Assembly (NCBI GenBank): GCA_937872925.1
Contig: CALMUT010000079.1
Span: forward strand, 45,641-109,640
Direction of reading: 5' to 3'
Source: an uncultured Myxococcales bacterium
Lineage (GTDB): Bacteria > Myxococcota_A > Polyangia > Polyangiales > Polyangiaceae
Length of the DNA: 64,000 nt
In this document: in pieces, positions 24,650 through 33,362 of the stretch
How the letters are laid out: each line of letters begins with the position of its first letter
Numbering within the stretch: the first letter of the stretch is position 1
Translations under genes and position numbers: made by a program
The notes under the pieces: model-generated
Told to the model about the DNA's origin: nothing
Database searches by the model: none
Seen by the model: the letters and a program-made list of their open reading frames with translations, nothing else

Positions 24650-27478
24650 TCAGCGCATGCCAATCAGGCGCGCGCGCAGCTCGGGGTCGTCTGGGTCTAA
24701 GGTCTCCGCCTCTTTCCAGGCGGCGATGGCTGCGGTGCGCTGTCCGGCCTTGAGCAGGGCGTCGCCGAGCAAGACGCGATAGCGGATATTGCCCGGCGCG
24801 ATCTTCACGCTGCGCCGTGCCCAAATGGCGGCGGCCTCGCCCTTGTCCAGCTTGGAAAGCGCCGTAGCGACGCCGGCGGCGGCACGGGCCTCGTCTGGCG
24901 CCAATACAAATGCCCGTCGCGCGAAACGCTCTTGGGCGTAGTAGTCCTGGCGGCGCTGGGCCTTGTCGGCCAAGGCCAGCTGCGTCTTTGCAAGACTGGC
25001 GCGGCCGGAGTCGTCATTGAGCGGCAGGCCGTTTCCCCGCATCAGCGGGTCCCGTGCGTCGTCGAATTTGCCAATCATGGTCAGGGCATCCGCAAACGCC
25101 AGCAGGGCGCCGCGGTCCTCGGCAGAAAGCTTCAGCGCAGCTCGCGCTGCATCGGCCGCGCCACGACCATCCCGGCGCATGAGCAAGGTGCGCGCAAGCT
25201 CCACGTGTGCCTGCATGTTGGATGCGTCGAAACGGATCGCGCGACAGTAGGCACGCTGCGTCTCTTCCAAATCACCGCGAACCAGCGCCTTGCGCGCGGC
25301 TCGCAACTGCGAATAGGCCGCACCCGGATAAACCCCAGGGGGTGGCTCCGTCGTGGCGAGCAGCTTGGCACAAGTGGGCGCTGCTTCCAGGGGCTCCGCG
25401 TCGGTGTCGGATAGGGCGGGCTTCGTGGGCGCGGCAGACGCAGCGGGAGAAGCGGAGGGCGCAGCGGAGGCCAACGCGGGGACAGAGCTGCCCCCGACGC
25501 TCGCAGTCGGCGCCGCGGACGTCGACGCCACAGCTGATTTGCCCGCCTCGGCCCCGGGCTTTGGCCGCGTCTTCACGAACCAAATCACGAACGCGGTCAC
25601 GATCACAATCTGTACGCCGGCGAGCAGCGCCAGCTGCCAAGGCTTGAGCCCAAAGGGACCGCGGCCTCGCTTCAAATCTTTTGCGGCCCGATCCAGGTCG
25701 CGCCCAATGGCCTGGGCCCCCGCATCAGGATCCGCGATGCTCTCCCGTGGCGACGGTTTGCGCGCTTCTTGGGGCGGAATGCTTGGCGGGATGGGTGGCG
25801 GTTCGGCATCCGCGGAGTTCAGAGCGACGTCCACGGTGGACATGATGTTCGCCGTGGCGGGCTGCTCCACGGGCTCCACACGCACGCGCCCGGAGGACAG
25901 CACCAAGAGCGCCGCAAGCGCGGTGGGCCCTTCGAGCACGCGGGCGCTGCCGTCGAGCAAATGGCACATGCTGCCCACGATCAGTTGCTCAGACACGTCG
26001 ACCTGGATATGCGCCCGCGGATTGGTCACGGTCATGCGCACCGTGCGCGTCGACGCAGCGATGGCTCGCAAGATCCGCGCGGGCCCCATGATCTCCAGAC
26101 GCGTATCGAACGCCACGCCAGCACTGGCCCGCTGACGCGCGGATTGCTCTGGCTCGGCCAATTGCGCCAGCGTCCCGAGGATCCGATCCACTCCCGCGAT
26201 GGGCGAGTCTTCGGTCCAAACCTCGTTCCAACGCACGACGAGCAACGCCGACCACTTCAAGCGCGAGTCGCTGCGCAAGCGGCGCATCAGCTGGTAGCCC
26301 TTGCCTCGCGCGTGCTCTTCGCCCACAAGCAAGATGCCCGGATCGAGTTGTCGCAAACGCGCGAAGCGCACGTCGCTGGGGTCGAGATCCGATACCACCA
26401 GCGTCACACCGCGATCTCGCAGCTCTCGGGCTACCGCGTCGGCCCGGGCGGCGTCGTCGTCCGCCAGCAAGATGCGCATGCCAGCGATGTCTTCTTCGCC
26501 AGCGTTGCTCACGGCATCGTCACCGCCCAAGAGCTGGATCGTGCCGCCCGCATGCTCGTCAAACTCCCAGCGCAGCGCTTCGGCCATCACCACTTGGCTG
26601 CGTACGCGGTCGACGAAGTCTTCGATGGCCTCGGTCAAGGGTCGCCCGGCGCCGAGCACGAGCCGCAGAGTTTCGGTGTCGTCTCCGGCGCCCGTATGCA
26701 CGCTCAGAATGCCGGTTTTGAGCTGCTTGGTGAGGGCGCGCACCAGCTCTTCCAGCGTCGACTCCCCAATGTCGCCAAGCTCCGACCCCCCGCGGTCCGG
26801 GATTTCGCGAGCCAGGCGGGCGATGCGTTCGGCAATGGCGTCCACGCTGGCCGACTTGGGGATCACCGCCGCGGCACCATGACGAAACGCACGCAAACGC
26901 GCTTCGAGTGCCGAATCGTCACTGAGTAGCGCGACGGGCACGACGGACGTATGCGGCGAGTTTGCGAGCTGCGCTAAGACTCCGAGTCCGCCTTCTTTTG
27001 CCGCATCCCCAACGAGCACCACCAGGTCCGGCGCGGCGACCACCACTGCGTCTACGGCATCGTCGGCACTGCAAGTCTCGACGTATAGCTTGTGGCGTAC
27101 GAGCGCTGGCTCAAGGGCTTCGAGCAGCGCGGGCGGCGCCGCGACAAAGAGCACAGCGGGATCCGCCCCGGCACCCGACGCGTTTCGTGGGCGCATCGAG
27201 AGCGGGCGCAATGTGGGCGGCCGGCGGGAGGGATTGGGCGGGCGCGACCGACTCGCGGTGGTGTGTAAGAAGTCCGCAGCTGGCCGGGTGGGCGCCTCGT
27301 CTCCGAAGCCGCCACTGAGGGTCGACATGGGCGGACGCACGGTTTTTGCGACGTGCGATACCTTCTGCGGCGGCGCCGGACGCACCCTCTTGTCGTCAGA
27401 CTGACTCCCGCGCTCAGAAGGCGGCGGAGGCAACAGCCCGCTCGACCGCTCGTCGTCGGCGCCCATGCGCAATATCAT
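24650..27478 (-). CDS. Membrane TPR protein with two degenerate receiver domains and a DUF4388-like domain
   Basis: A 942-residue protein. After a Pro-rich region comes a receiver-like domain (about 106-225, VLFVAAPPALLEALEP to AVIPKSASVDAIAERI). A DUF4388/PATAN-like domain follows (about 240-320, STLEELVRALTKQLKTGILSVHTG), then a second receiver-like domain (about 340-440, MRILLADDDAARADAVAREL). Beyond about 600 there is one transmembrane helix (WQLALLAGVQIVIVTAFVIWFV), an Ala/Ser-rich linker and C-terminal TPR-type helices (RAYCRAIRFDASNMQAHVELARTLL). Both receivers lack the aspartate normally phosphorylated: the expected positions read DLVVLV and ILLVGE. It is therefore probably a scaffold, not a phospho-switch. 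ATG 27466 is an equally possible start. Confidence 0.82.
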   Translation of the reverse strand: MILRMGADDERSSGLLPPPPSERGSQSDDKRVRPAPPQKVSHVAKTVRPPMSTLSGGFGDEAPTRPAADFLHTTASRSRPPNPSRRPPTLRPLSMRPRNASGAGADPAVLFVAAPPALLEALEPALVRHKLYVETCSADDAVDAVVVAAPDLVVLVGDAAKEGGLGVLAQLANSPHTSVVPVALLSDDSALEARLRAFRHGAAAVIPKSASVDAIAERIARLAREIPDRGGSELGDIGESTLEELVRALTKQLKTGILSVHTGAGDDTETLRLVLGAGRPLTEAIEDFVDRVRSQVVMAEALRWEFDEHAGGTIQLLGGDDAVSNAGEEDIAGMRILLADDDAARADAVARELRDRGVTLVVSDLDPSDVRFARLRQLDPGILLVGEEHARGKGYQLMRRLRSDSRLKWSALLVVRWNEVWTEDSPIAGVDRILGTLAQLAEPEQSARQRASAGVAFDTRLEIMGPARILRAIAASTRTVRMTVTNPRAHIQVDVSEQLIVGSMCHLLDGSARVLEGPTALAALLVLSSGRVRVEPVEQPATANIMSTVDVALNSADAEPPPIPPSIPPQEARKPSPRESIADPDAGAQAIGRDLDRAAKDLKRGRGPFGLKPWQLALLAGVQIVIVTAFVIWFVKTRPKPGAEAGKSAVASTSAAPTASVGGSSVPALASAAPSASPAASAAPTKPALSDTDAEPLEAAPTCAKLLATTEPPPGVYPGAAYSQLRAARKALVRGDLEETQRAYCRAIRFDASNMQAHVELARTLLMRRDGRGAADAARAALKLSAEDRGALLAFADALTMIGKFDDARDPLMRGNGLPLNDDSGRASLAKTQLALADKAQRRQDYYAQERFARRAFVLAPDEARAAAGVATALSKLDKGEAAAIWARRSVKIAPGNIRYRVLLGDALLKAGQRTAAIAAWKEAETLDPDDPELRARLIGMR

Positions 27479-27620
27479 CGCGGGTTTTCGCCAAACGGGC
27501 CAGAGATTCGCGGCAGCGTCGCGGCGCTATGCGCCGGTAACTGCACGGGAAATCTCCGAGCAGTGAGTCTGAGCGGCAAAAGCGGCCAACGAAGCTGCAG
27601 CGCCACTTAATGAAGCGCCC

Positions 27621-28424
27621 TCAATCCGCTGCAAGCACCCTCAGCAAATGTGCATGTAGGTGTGCGTTGGAAACGACCACGTGCCCATTCGAAAGGTCCG
27701 GCGCGCCGCCCGCCAGGTCCGTCACCTGGGCGCCGGCTCCCAGGGCGATGGCCACACCCGCGGCCAAATCCCACGTCGACAGCTTGCGTTCCCAAAAGGC
27801 GTCGTAGGTTCCGTCAGCCACCAGGCACACGTCGATGGACGCTGAGCCGCAACGACGCACGCCCTGCACGCGCTTCTTCACCGCAATAAAACTATCAAAG
27901 TTGTTGTCGGGCGCAGCGTCGCGCTTTCGTGGAAACCCCGTCGCGACCAGCGCACTGCCAAAGTCCGTACGCCTACTGACCCGACAGGGCTCCGCATTGC
28001 GATAGGCACACTGCTCCGCGACGCCGTGCCACTCGATGCCAAGGGCGGGCGCGGTCACAGCGCCAAGCAGCGCACGGGAAGCGGACATCAGCCCAATGCT
28101 GACGGCCCAGAACGGATGCCCGTGAGCGTAGTTCGCCGTGCCGTCTATGGGGTCGCAGTACCACACCGGCCCTTCGCCGACGTTTCCCCCTTCTTCTTCG
28201 CCGAAGACGGGGATCTGCGGCGTCTGCTTTGAAAGCAGCTCCCGTACGAGGCGCTCCGTGGACAGATCGAATTCCGTGACCAGATCTTTCTCGCCCTTTT
28301 CCGTGATTCTATGGGGCTTGCGGTAGCCGCTCAGGGCGAGGGCGCCGGCCTGCCGCGCCACCATCAGAGCGACCTGCGCTAGGCGCAGTGCATCGTCGGC
28401 GTCGAAGGGTGCAGTGCGGCTCAC
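27621..28424 (-). CDS. Inositol monophosphatase family protein
   Basis: A 267-residue enzyme of the Mg-dependent inositol monophosphatase/CysQ/FBPase-like family. Metal-binding motifs are present: GEEEGG (about 75-80), [15 protein letters not shown] (91-105) and WDLAAG (about 213). The substrate could be inositol phosphate, histidinol phosphate or 3'-phosphoadenosine-5'-phosphate; the sequence alone does not decide. The start is the GTG at 28424, which overlaps the stop of the SEC-C protein gene as GTGA, giving translational coupling. It is the last gene of the argS-mpl-SEC-C set. Confidence 0.9.
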   Translation of the reverse strand: MSRTAPFDADDALRLAQVALMVARQAGALALSGYRKPHRITEKGEKDLVTEFDLSTERLVRELLSKQTPQIPVFGEEEGGNVGEGPVWYCDPIDGTANYAHGHPFWAVSIGLMSASRALLGAVTAPALGIEWHGVAEQCAYRNAEPCRVSRRTDFGSALVATGFPRKRDAAPDNNFDSFIAVKKRVQGVRRCGSASIDVCLVADGTYDAFWERKLSTWDLAAGVAIALGAGAQVTDLAGGAPDLSNGHVVVSNAHLHAHLLRVLAAD

Positions 28425-28906
28425 GCCGCGTGGCACTTCTTGTATTTCTTGCCGCTGCCGCAGGGACACGGGTCGTTGCGTCCGACCTTCGGCTCTTCAC
28501 GCTTCACGGGCGGCCCGGCGATCTGCTCGCCGTCGGCGAAGAGCCACTTGTCGCCGTGTTTTTCGAAGGTCGCTCGCTCACGATGTTCGACGACGACGTT
28601 CTTCACCTTGTACTTCGCCAAGAACTCGACAGTGCCTTCGCTGTCGCCTTCGCCGCCGCCTTCAGTGGCAAGCACTTCCAGGCTAAGCCACTCGCTCTGT
28701 TTGCTCCACTGCGCGGTGCTCTCGCGATCGACGTCCGCGCCGGCCTCTTCGGTGTGGGATTCCATGATGAAATCCACTTCTTCGAGGGCGTAGGCGGCGT
28801 AGCGCGCGCGCATCAGCTCTTCGGCTGTCTTCGCGAGCTTCTTCCCTTTGATGATGGGCAGACAGTGAGTCTCGGTGCTGTCACCTATTCCGCATACACA
28901 AGGCAA
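28421..28906 (-). CDS. YchJ-like protein with C-terminal SEC-C zinc motif
   Basis: A 161-residue protein of the YchJ/UPF0225 type: a small alpha+beta domain ([51 protein letters not shown]) ending in the SEC-C motif [17 protein letters not shown], which binds zinc. The N-terminus has a second cysteine pair (MPCVCG). The function is unknown; SEC-C motifs bind other proteins or nucleic acid. The start is a TTG at 28906, supported by GAAGGAG seven bases upstream. The gene sits 12 bases after mpl and overlaps the inositol monophosphatase gene by four bases. Confidence 0.88.
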   Translation of the reverse strand: MPCVCGIGDSTETHCLPIIKGKKLAKTAEELMRARYAAYALEEVDFIMESHTEEAGADVDRESTAQWSKQSEWLSLEVLATEGGGEGDSEGTVEFLAKYKVKNVVVEHRERATFEKHGDKWLFADGEQIAGPPVKREEPKVGRNDPCPCGSGKKYKKCHAA

Positions 28907-28913
28907 AGCGAAT

Positions 28914-28920
28914 CTCCTTC
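28914..28920 (-). promoter_or_regulatory. Ribosome binding site deciding a TTG start
   Basis: On the minus strand GAAGGAG lies seven bases before TTG 28906 and overlaps the last bases of the mpl reading frame. It is one of the strongest ribosome binding sites in the window and supports the uncommon start codon. Confidence 0.7.
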
Positions 28921-30436
28921 AGTTGGGCTCTTGGCGCTCTAGGGCGCGCACGAGCTTGTCGTGGATGCCACCGAACGCGCCGTTCGACAAGAGGGCAATT
29001 GCATCCCCGGGTTGCGCGCGCCCCACCAGCTGGATCAGGATGTCATCGAGGGCTCGATGTGCCGTCGCCACTTTGCCCTGACCCCGGAGCGCAGCCGCAA
29101 TTTTCTCCGTATCGAGGCGCTCGTCCGCGGGCAGCTCGCGCCCCAGCGGCGCCAGATGGATCTCGTCTGCCGCGCCCCAACACGATTCGTACGCAGCTTG
29201 GTGGATGTTACGACAAGCGGTGGCACTGCGTGGTTCAAAAACGGCGAAGAGCCGCGCGCTCGGGTGCTTCTGACGAAACGCCAGCAGCGTCTCGTGCACA
29301 GCGGTGGGGTGGTGCGCGAAGTCGTCGTAGACGAAGATCCCCCGGGGCTGCGCGATCAAATCCTGGCGGCGTCCCACACCGGCGAAGCTAGCCAGCGCCG
29401 AGCCCAGCACGTCCAAGCGCGCGCCGTAGCCTTGGGCCACCGCGCCAACGGCCGCCAAGGCGTTCTTCAAATTGTGGCGCCCCGCCGCGGCGAGGGTGCA
29501 GCGACCGCAGGCCACACCGCCGGCGAACAGCTCGAAGAGCGTGCCTTTTGCGTCGCTGGTCACCGGCGCGGCCAGCCAATGCGGGGAATGGCCGTGGGTC
29601 TCTTCGCCTTGCAGCGCGAACCACGCGACTTCCGCCACTGCATGTTTCGTTACGATGTCCACCACCCGGCGATCCGCGGCGTTGGCCACGATCAGCCCGG
29701 TCTTGGGCATGCCGGCTACAAAACGGCGAAACGCTTCCAGGTAGCTTTCTTCCGTCGGGTAGATGTCGATGTGGTCGTGCTCGATGCTGGTGATGATGGC
29801 GACGTCGGCCTGGTAGTGCAGGAACTTCGCGGTCTTCTCGAAGTAGGCCGTGTCGTATTCATCGCCTTCGATCACGAAGGGCTGTGAGCGCAGCTGCCCG
29901 TCGCTGGTCAGACGCCGCGGCCCCAGGTGGGGCGCGCGGAAGCTGGTGCTGAAGTTCTTGGGCAGACCGCCGATCAGAAAACCCGGATTGCGTCCCGCTG
30001 CCTCGAGCAGATGCGCCGCCATGGCGCTGGTCGTAGTCTTGCCATGGGTGCCGGCGACGACCAGCGGCGAGGTTCTCGGAAACACGAGCCGCTGCAGCGC
30101 GCCGGCGATATGCGTCACGTCCATGTTGGCCTCAAACGCGGCCGTGGCTTCCGGGTTGTTCTTGCGACAGACGTTGCCCACGACGACCAAGTCCGGAGCG
30201 GGACGCCGTTCACGCCCCGTGGGCGTGCCTGGGCGTTCCGAGTCCCCGCGGGGACCGCAATACAAATGCTCCGCGTCGAAGCCCTGTAGGCAGCGCACAC
30301 CCCAGCGCTCCAGGGCGGGGCCCATGGGAGGATCGAAGGCAACGTCGCTGCCCGTGACGTCGTGGCCCATGCTCTTGAGCAGCCCGGCGAGGCTGCCCAT
30401 GCCGGTTCCAGCGACTGCGATCACGTGAACGTGCAT
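28919..30436 (-). CDS. mpl: Mpl: UDP-N-acetylmuramate:L-alanyl-gamma-D-glutamyl-meso-diaminopimelate ligase
   Basis: A 505-residue Mur ligase of the Mpl subfamily, which re-attaches recycled tripeptide to UDP-MurNAc. The N-terminus HVIAVAGTGMGSLAGLLKSMGHDVTGSD is the UDP-binding Rossmann domain typical of Mpl/MurC. The ATP loop is GTHGKTTT (129-136). EGDEYDTAYFEKTAKFLHY and SIEHDHIDIY are further Mur/Mpl signatures, and the C-terminal domain has FDDFAHHPTA-like YDDFAHHPTAV. About 20 residues around 59-79 (Pro/Arg/Gly-rich, GPRGDSERPG) look like an insertion. ATG 30436 is chosen because it begins the Rossmann strand. It follows argS after 19 bases, so cell-wall recycling is probably co-expressed with tRNA charging. 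Confidence 0.92.
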   Translation of the reverse strand: MHVHVIAVAGTGMGSLAGLLKSMGHDVTGSDVAFDPPMGPALERWGVRCLQGFDAEHLYCGPRGDSERPGTPTGRERRPAPDLVVVGNVCRKNNPEATAAFEANMDVTHIAGALQRLVFPRTSPLVVAGTHGKTTTSAMAAHLLEAAGRNPGFLIGGLPKNFSTSFRAPHLGPRRLTSDGQLRSQPFVIEGDEYDTAYFEKTAKFLHYQADVAIITSIEHDHIDIYPTEESYLEAFRRFVAGMPKTGLIVANAADRRVVDIVTKHAVAEVAWFALQGEETHGHSPHWLAAPVTSDAKGTLFELFAGGVACGRCTLAAAGRHNLKNALAAVGAVAQGYGARLDVLGSALASFAGVGRRQDLIAQPRGIFVYDDFAHHPTAVHETLLAFRQKHPSARLFAVFEPRSATACRNIHQAAYESCWGAADEIHLAPLGRELPADERLDTEKIAAALRGQGKVATAHRALDDILIQLVGRAQPGDAIALLSNGAFGGIHDKLVRALERQEPN

Positions 30437-30455
30437 GTCTCGCCTCGGCCTTGCT

Positions 30456-32183
30456 TCACATTTGTTCCGGCGCTTCGATGCCAAGCAACGAGAGGCCTGA
30501 CGCCAGCACCCGCGCGGAGAGATCCGACAGCGCCAGGCGCGACGCTTTTTCCGCTTCGGTATCCGCTTTAAGCACGGGGCAAGTCTCGTAGAACGACATG
30601 AACGTCGTCGCGAGCTCATACAGGTACGTGCACAATTTGTGCGGTTGCAGGGTCGTCTCCACTTCCTGCACCACTGTCGGATACGCCAACAACTGAAGCG
30701 CAAGCGCGCGCTCCTGAGGCGCGACGATGCGGACGTCCGTTCCGCTTGGAGCGTCAGCACCCGCTTTGCGAAAAATGGAGCGAATGCGTGCGTGAGCGTA
30801 CTGCAAATACGGCGCCGTATTGCCCTCAAAGGAGAGCATGCGCGCGTAGTCGAAGGTGTAGTCTTTGATGCGGTCGCTGGAGAGGTCCGCGTACTTCACG
30901 GCGCCGATGCCGACGGCGTTTGCAATCGCGCTGCGCTGGCCTGCGTCCAAGTCCGGGTTCTTTTCGAGCACCACGGCCTCGGCACGGGTCACGGCTTCCT
31001 GCAGCAGGTCGATCAGGCGCGTGGTCTCGCCGGCGCGGGTCTTGAACATCTTGCCGTCGGCGCCGAGCACCGATCCGAAGTTCACGTGCTCCGCCCGCAG
31101 CGGCGGCACCAGCCAGCCGGCCATCTCCGCAGTCTTGAACACCATGGCCAAATGTTGCGACTGCGGGGTGCCCACCACATAGAGCAGGCGCGTGCCCTTC
31201 AGCTTTTCGATGCGGTAGCGGATGGCCGCCATATCCGTGGTGGCGTAGCCGTAGCCACCGTCCTGTTTCTTGATGATCAACGGCAGCGGCGCGTCATCGC
31301 GCCCCTTGAAGCCCTCGGGAAAGACGCAGATAGCGCCGTCGCTTTCGACCGCGAGCCCAATGCGCTGCAAGCGCTCGATGGTCGACGCCAGCATCGGGTT
31401 GTACAGGCTCTCCCCCGCGATGTGCGCGTTGTCCAGGCCGACGCCAAGCAACTCATACACGCTGGCAAAGTAGCGCTTAGACGCGTCCACCAGCTTGCGC
31501 CACAGCGCCAAGGTATCGTCGTCCCCCGCTTGCAACATGACCACGCGCTTGCGCGCGCGATCCGCAAAGGCCGGATCGCCATCGAATTTCTCGCGCGCAG
31601 CCTTGTAGAACGCGTTTAAATCCGAAACAGAGTGTTGCTCGGCTTCCGCGCCGCCATCGAGCAGATGCTCGATCAACATACCGAAGGGCGTGCCCCAATC
31701 GCCCAGATGGTTCTGGCGGATCACCTTGTGACCGCGAGCCTCGAAGACCCGCGCCAACGCATCGCCGATGATCGTGCTGCGCATATTGCCGACGTGCATC
31801 TCTTTGGCGACGTTCGGGGACGAATAGTCGATGACCACGGTGTCCGGCGACTCAGCCGGCGTGACGCCGACACCAGCAGCGTCGAATACCGCGCTGAGCT
31901 GCGCTGCGAGGTAGTCCGCGCGGATCGTGACGTTGATGAATCCGGGCCCGGCGATCTCGGTCTGCTCGATGGCGTCGCCGGCGGAAAGATGCTCGACGAT
32001 TTTGGCGGCGACGTCCCGCGGCTTCTGCTGCAGGCGCTTCGCCAAGCCCAACGCGGCGTTGATCTGAAAATCCGCGAATTGGCTGGGACGCAGCATCGGG
32101 TCCACGTCTGAGTACGCATCGCCAAACGCCGCCACGATGGCGGCGCGGAACACTGGCTGCAATTGCACGATGGGGTCGGCCAT
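30456..32183 (-). CDS. argS: Arginyl-tRNA synthetase
   Basis: A 575-residue class I synthetase that charges tRNA-Arg. The N-terminal additional domain (ArgRS-specific) precedes the catalytic site SSPNVAKEMHVGNMRSTIIG (121-140). Here the HIGH-type motif reads HVGN instead of the usual HVGH. Other family blocks are NHLGDWGTPFGMLIEH, the KMSKS-like region GKMFKTRAGETTRL and the C-terminal anticodon-binding part with FEGNTAPYLQYAHARIRS. The length is normal. It is the first gene of a minus-strand set with mpl, a SEC-C protein and an inositol monophosphatase. Confidence 0.94.
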   Translation of the reverse strand: MADPIVQLQPVFRAAIVAAFGDAYSDVDPMLRPSQFADFQINAALGLAKRLQQKPRDVAAKIVEHLSAGDAIEQTEIAGPGFINVTIRADYLAAQLSAVFDAAGVGVTPAESPDTVVIDYSSPNVAKEMHVGNMRSTIIGDALARVFEARGHKVIRQNHLGDWGTPFGMLIEHLLDGGAEAEQHSVSDLNAFYKAAREKFDGDPAFADRARKRVVMLQAGDDDTLALWRKLVDASKRYFASVYELLGVGLDNAHIAGESLYNPMLASTIERLQRIGLAVESDGAICVFPEGFKGRDDAPLPLIIKKQDGGYGYATTDMAAIRYRIEKLKGTRLLYVVGTPQSQHLAMVFKTAEMAGWLVPPLRAEHVNFGSVLGADGKMFKTRAGETTRLIDLLQEAVTRAEAVVLEKNPDLDAGQRSAIANAVGIGAVKYADLSSDRIKDYTFDYARMLSFEGNTAPYLQYAHARIRSIFRKAGADAPSGTDVRIVAPQERALALQLLAYPTVVQEVETTLQPHKLCTYLYELATTFMSFYETCPVLKADTEAEKASRLALSDLSARVLASGLSLLGIEAPEQM

Positions 32184-32321
32184 GGCTGCGGCGAACGCTG
32201 TGGGCAGCGCGACGGAAAGTCAACGAAAACGAACTTGGGCGACAGCGCATGGCGGGCGGGCGCTGCGTCAAGTCGATGGCGGGCGCTGCGTCGAGTCGAT
32301 TGCAGACGGGCTTGCCCGCGC

Positions 32322-33227
32322 TCAAAAGCCGCCGACGACCTGGGCGCCCGCTCCGTTCGCCGTGCCATACGGCGCAACCGCCCAACTGACACCAGCGTCC
32401 GAAGCGCCCGCCCCAACGGACTGATAGTGCAGCAGCACCGGCAACCCAAAGCCGACGCCAAAGCCGAGCCCTGCGCCGACGACGACGTCGCTCAGGTAGT
32501 GGCGATCGGCGACGATCCGCGAATAGCCGATCAATGCGGTCATCCCGACGTTGACGCTACACGCCAGGACGTCTGGGGCGCCTCCTCCGTAGAGCGGTAG
32601 ATTCAGGTGGTGCGCGCAGATCAGGCCGGCGCCCACCCCGGCTGAAGAGGTGTGCCCGCTGGGGAAGCTAGCGAAGGAGCCACGAAAACAAACCTGGTTG
32701 TATTCTCCGTCCTGCTCGCACTCGGACACATCAGGGCGCTCGCGCGCGATGAAGCGATGGCCGGCACGGGTCAGCAATCCTACGAGACCGACAGCTTGGA
32801 TGTTCATGGCCGTCACCTGCCACGCCACGTCGAGATTGCCGCGATCCGTTGCCAGCGGCGTGACGATGCCGTCCAAGATCGCCCAGGCTGGCGGCACGAG
32901 AAACAAATAGTCGCCGAAGTCTGCCGCTCGATTGCGCGCAGTGGCGGTTGAGCCCACCAAAGGCCGACGCACCGCACCATCCAAGACGATGCCCCCGGAC
33001 CAGTTAGATTCCGACGGCTTCGTCGCTTCGAGCTCGACCACGTAGTAGGCCCCCACGATCGCCGCCGTGGCCGCGTACTCGACCAGGTCAAATCGACGCC
33101 ACTCGTCCTTCCATATCAGGCGATGTTCCGTGCTCGCTGCGGACTGCGCTTCCGCAGCCTGGGCCGGCGCAGCAAACGCCAGCGCTAGGATCATGGCCCG
33201 CCTTGTTGTTCCGACCGTCAAGCGCAC
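32322..33227 (-). CDS. Exported PAP2 family phosphatase
   Basis: A 301-residue protein with an N-terminal signal peptide (AMILALAFAAPAQAAEAQS) and several hydrophobic helices. The PAP2 (phosphatidic acid phosphatase type 2) motifs are all visible: RFIARERPD (KxxxxxxRP-like), FPSGHTSS (PSGH) and YSRIVADRHYLSDVVVG (SRxxxxxHxxxD). It should remove phosphate from a lipid phosphate, such as undecaprenyl pyrophosphate or phosphatidate, at the periplasmic face. GTG 33227 is preferred because it adds basic residues before the signal core; ATG 33194 is possible. The 32184-32321 gap before argS shows nothing recognised. Confidence 0.87.
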   Translation of the reverse strand: MRLTVGTTRRAMILALAFAAPAQAAEAQSAASTEHRLIWKDEWRRFDLVEYAATAAIVGAYYVVELEATKPSESNWSGGIVLDGAVRRPLVGSTATARNRAADFGDYLFLVPPAWAILDGIVTPLATDRGNLDVAWQVTAMNIQAVGLVGLLTRAGHRFIARERPDVSECEQDGEYNQVCFRGSFASFPSGHTSSAGVGAGLICAHHLNLPLYGGGAPDVLACSVNVGMTALIGYSRIVADRHYLSDVVVGAGLGFGVGFGLPVLLHYQSVGAGASDAGVSWAVAPYGTANGAGAQVVGGF

Positions 33228-33362
33228 TCAGGTCAGCCATATCAGGCGACGTCCGCGTGCCAAGGAGAATTTCGGCACTGCGCCGATCGCCGATGCGCGG
33301 CGGCGAACTTGCTGCCGAAGTCCGCTCTCCTTGACACACCGATTGGCGGCCGTCAGAGGTGG

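Noticed and set aside
25769..26929. Long plus-strand open frame antisense to the receiver/TPR protein gene
   Set aside because: His/Arg-rich sequence without domain signal; the minus strand encodes recognisable receiver and TPR segments.
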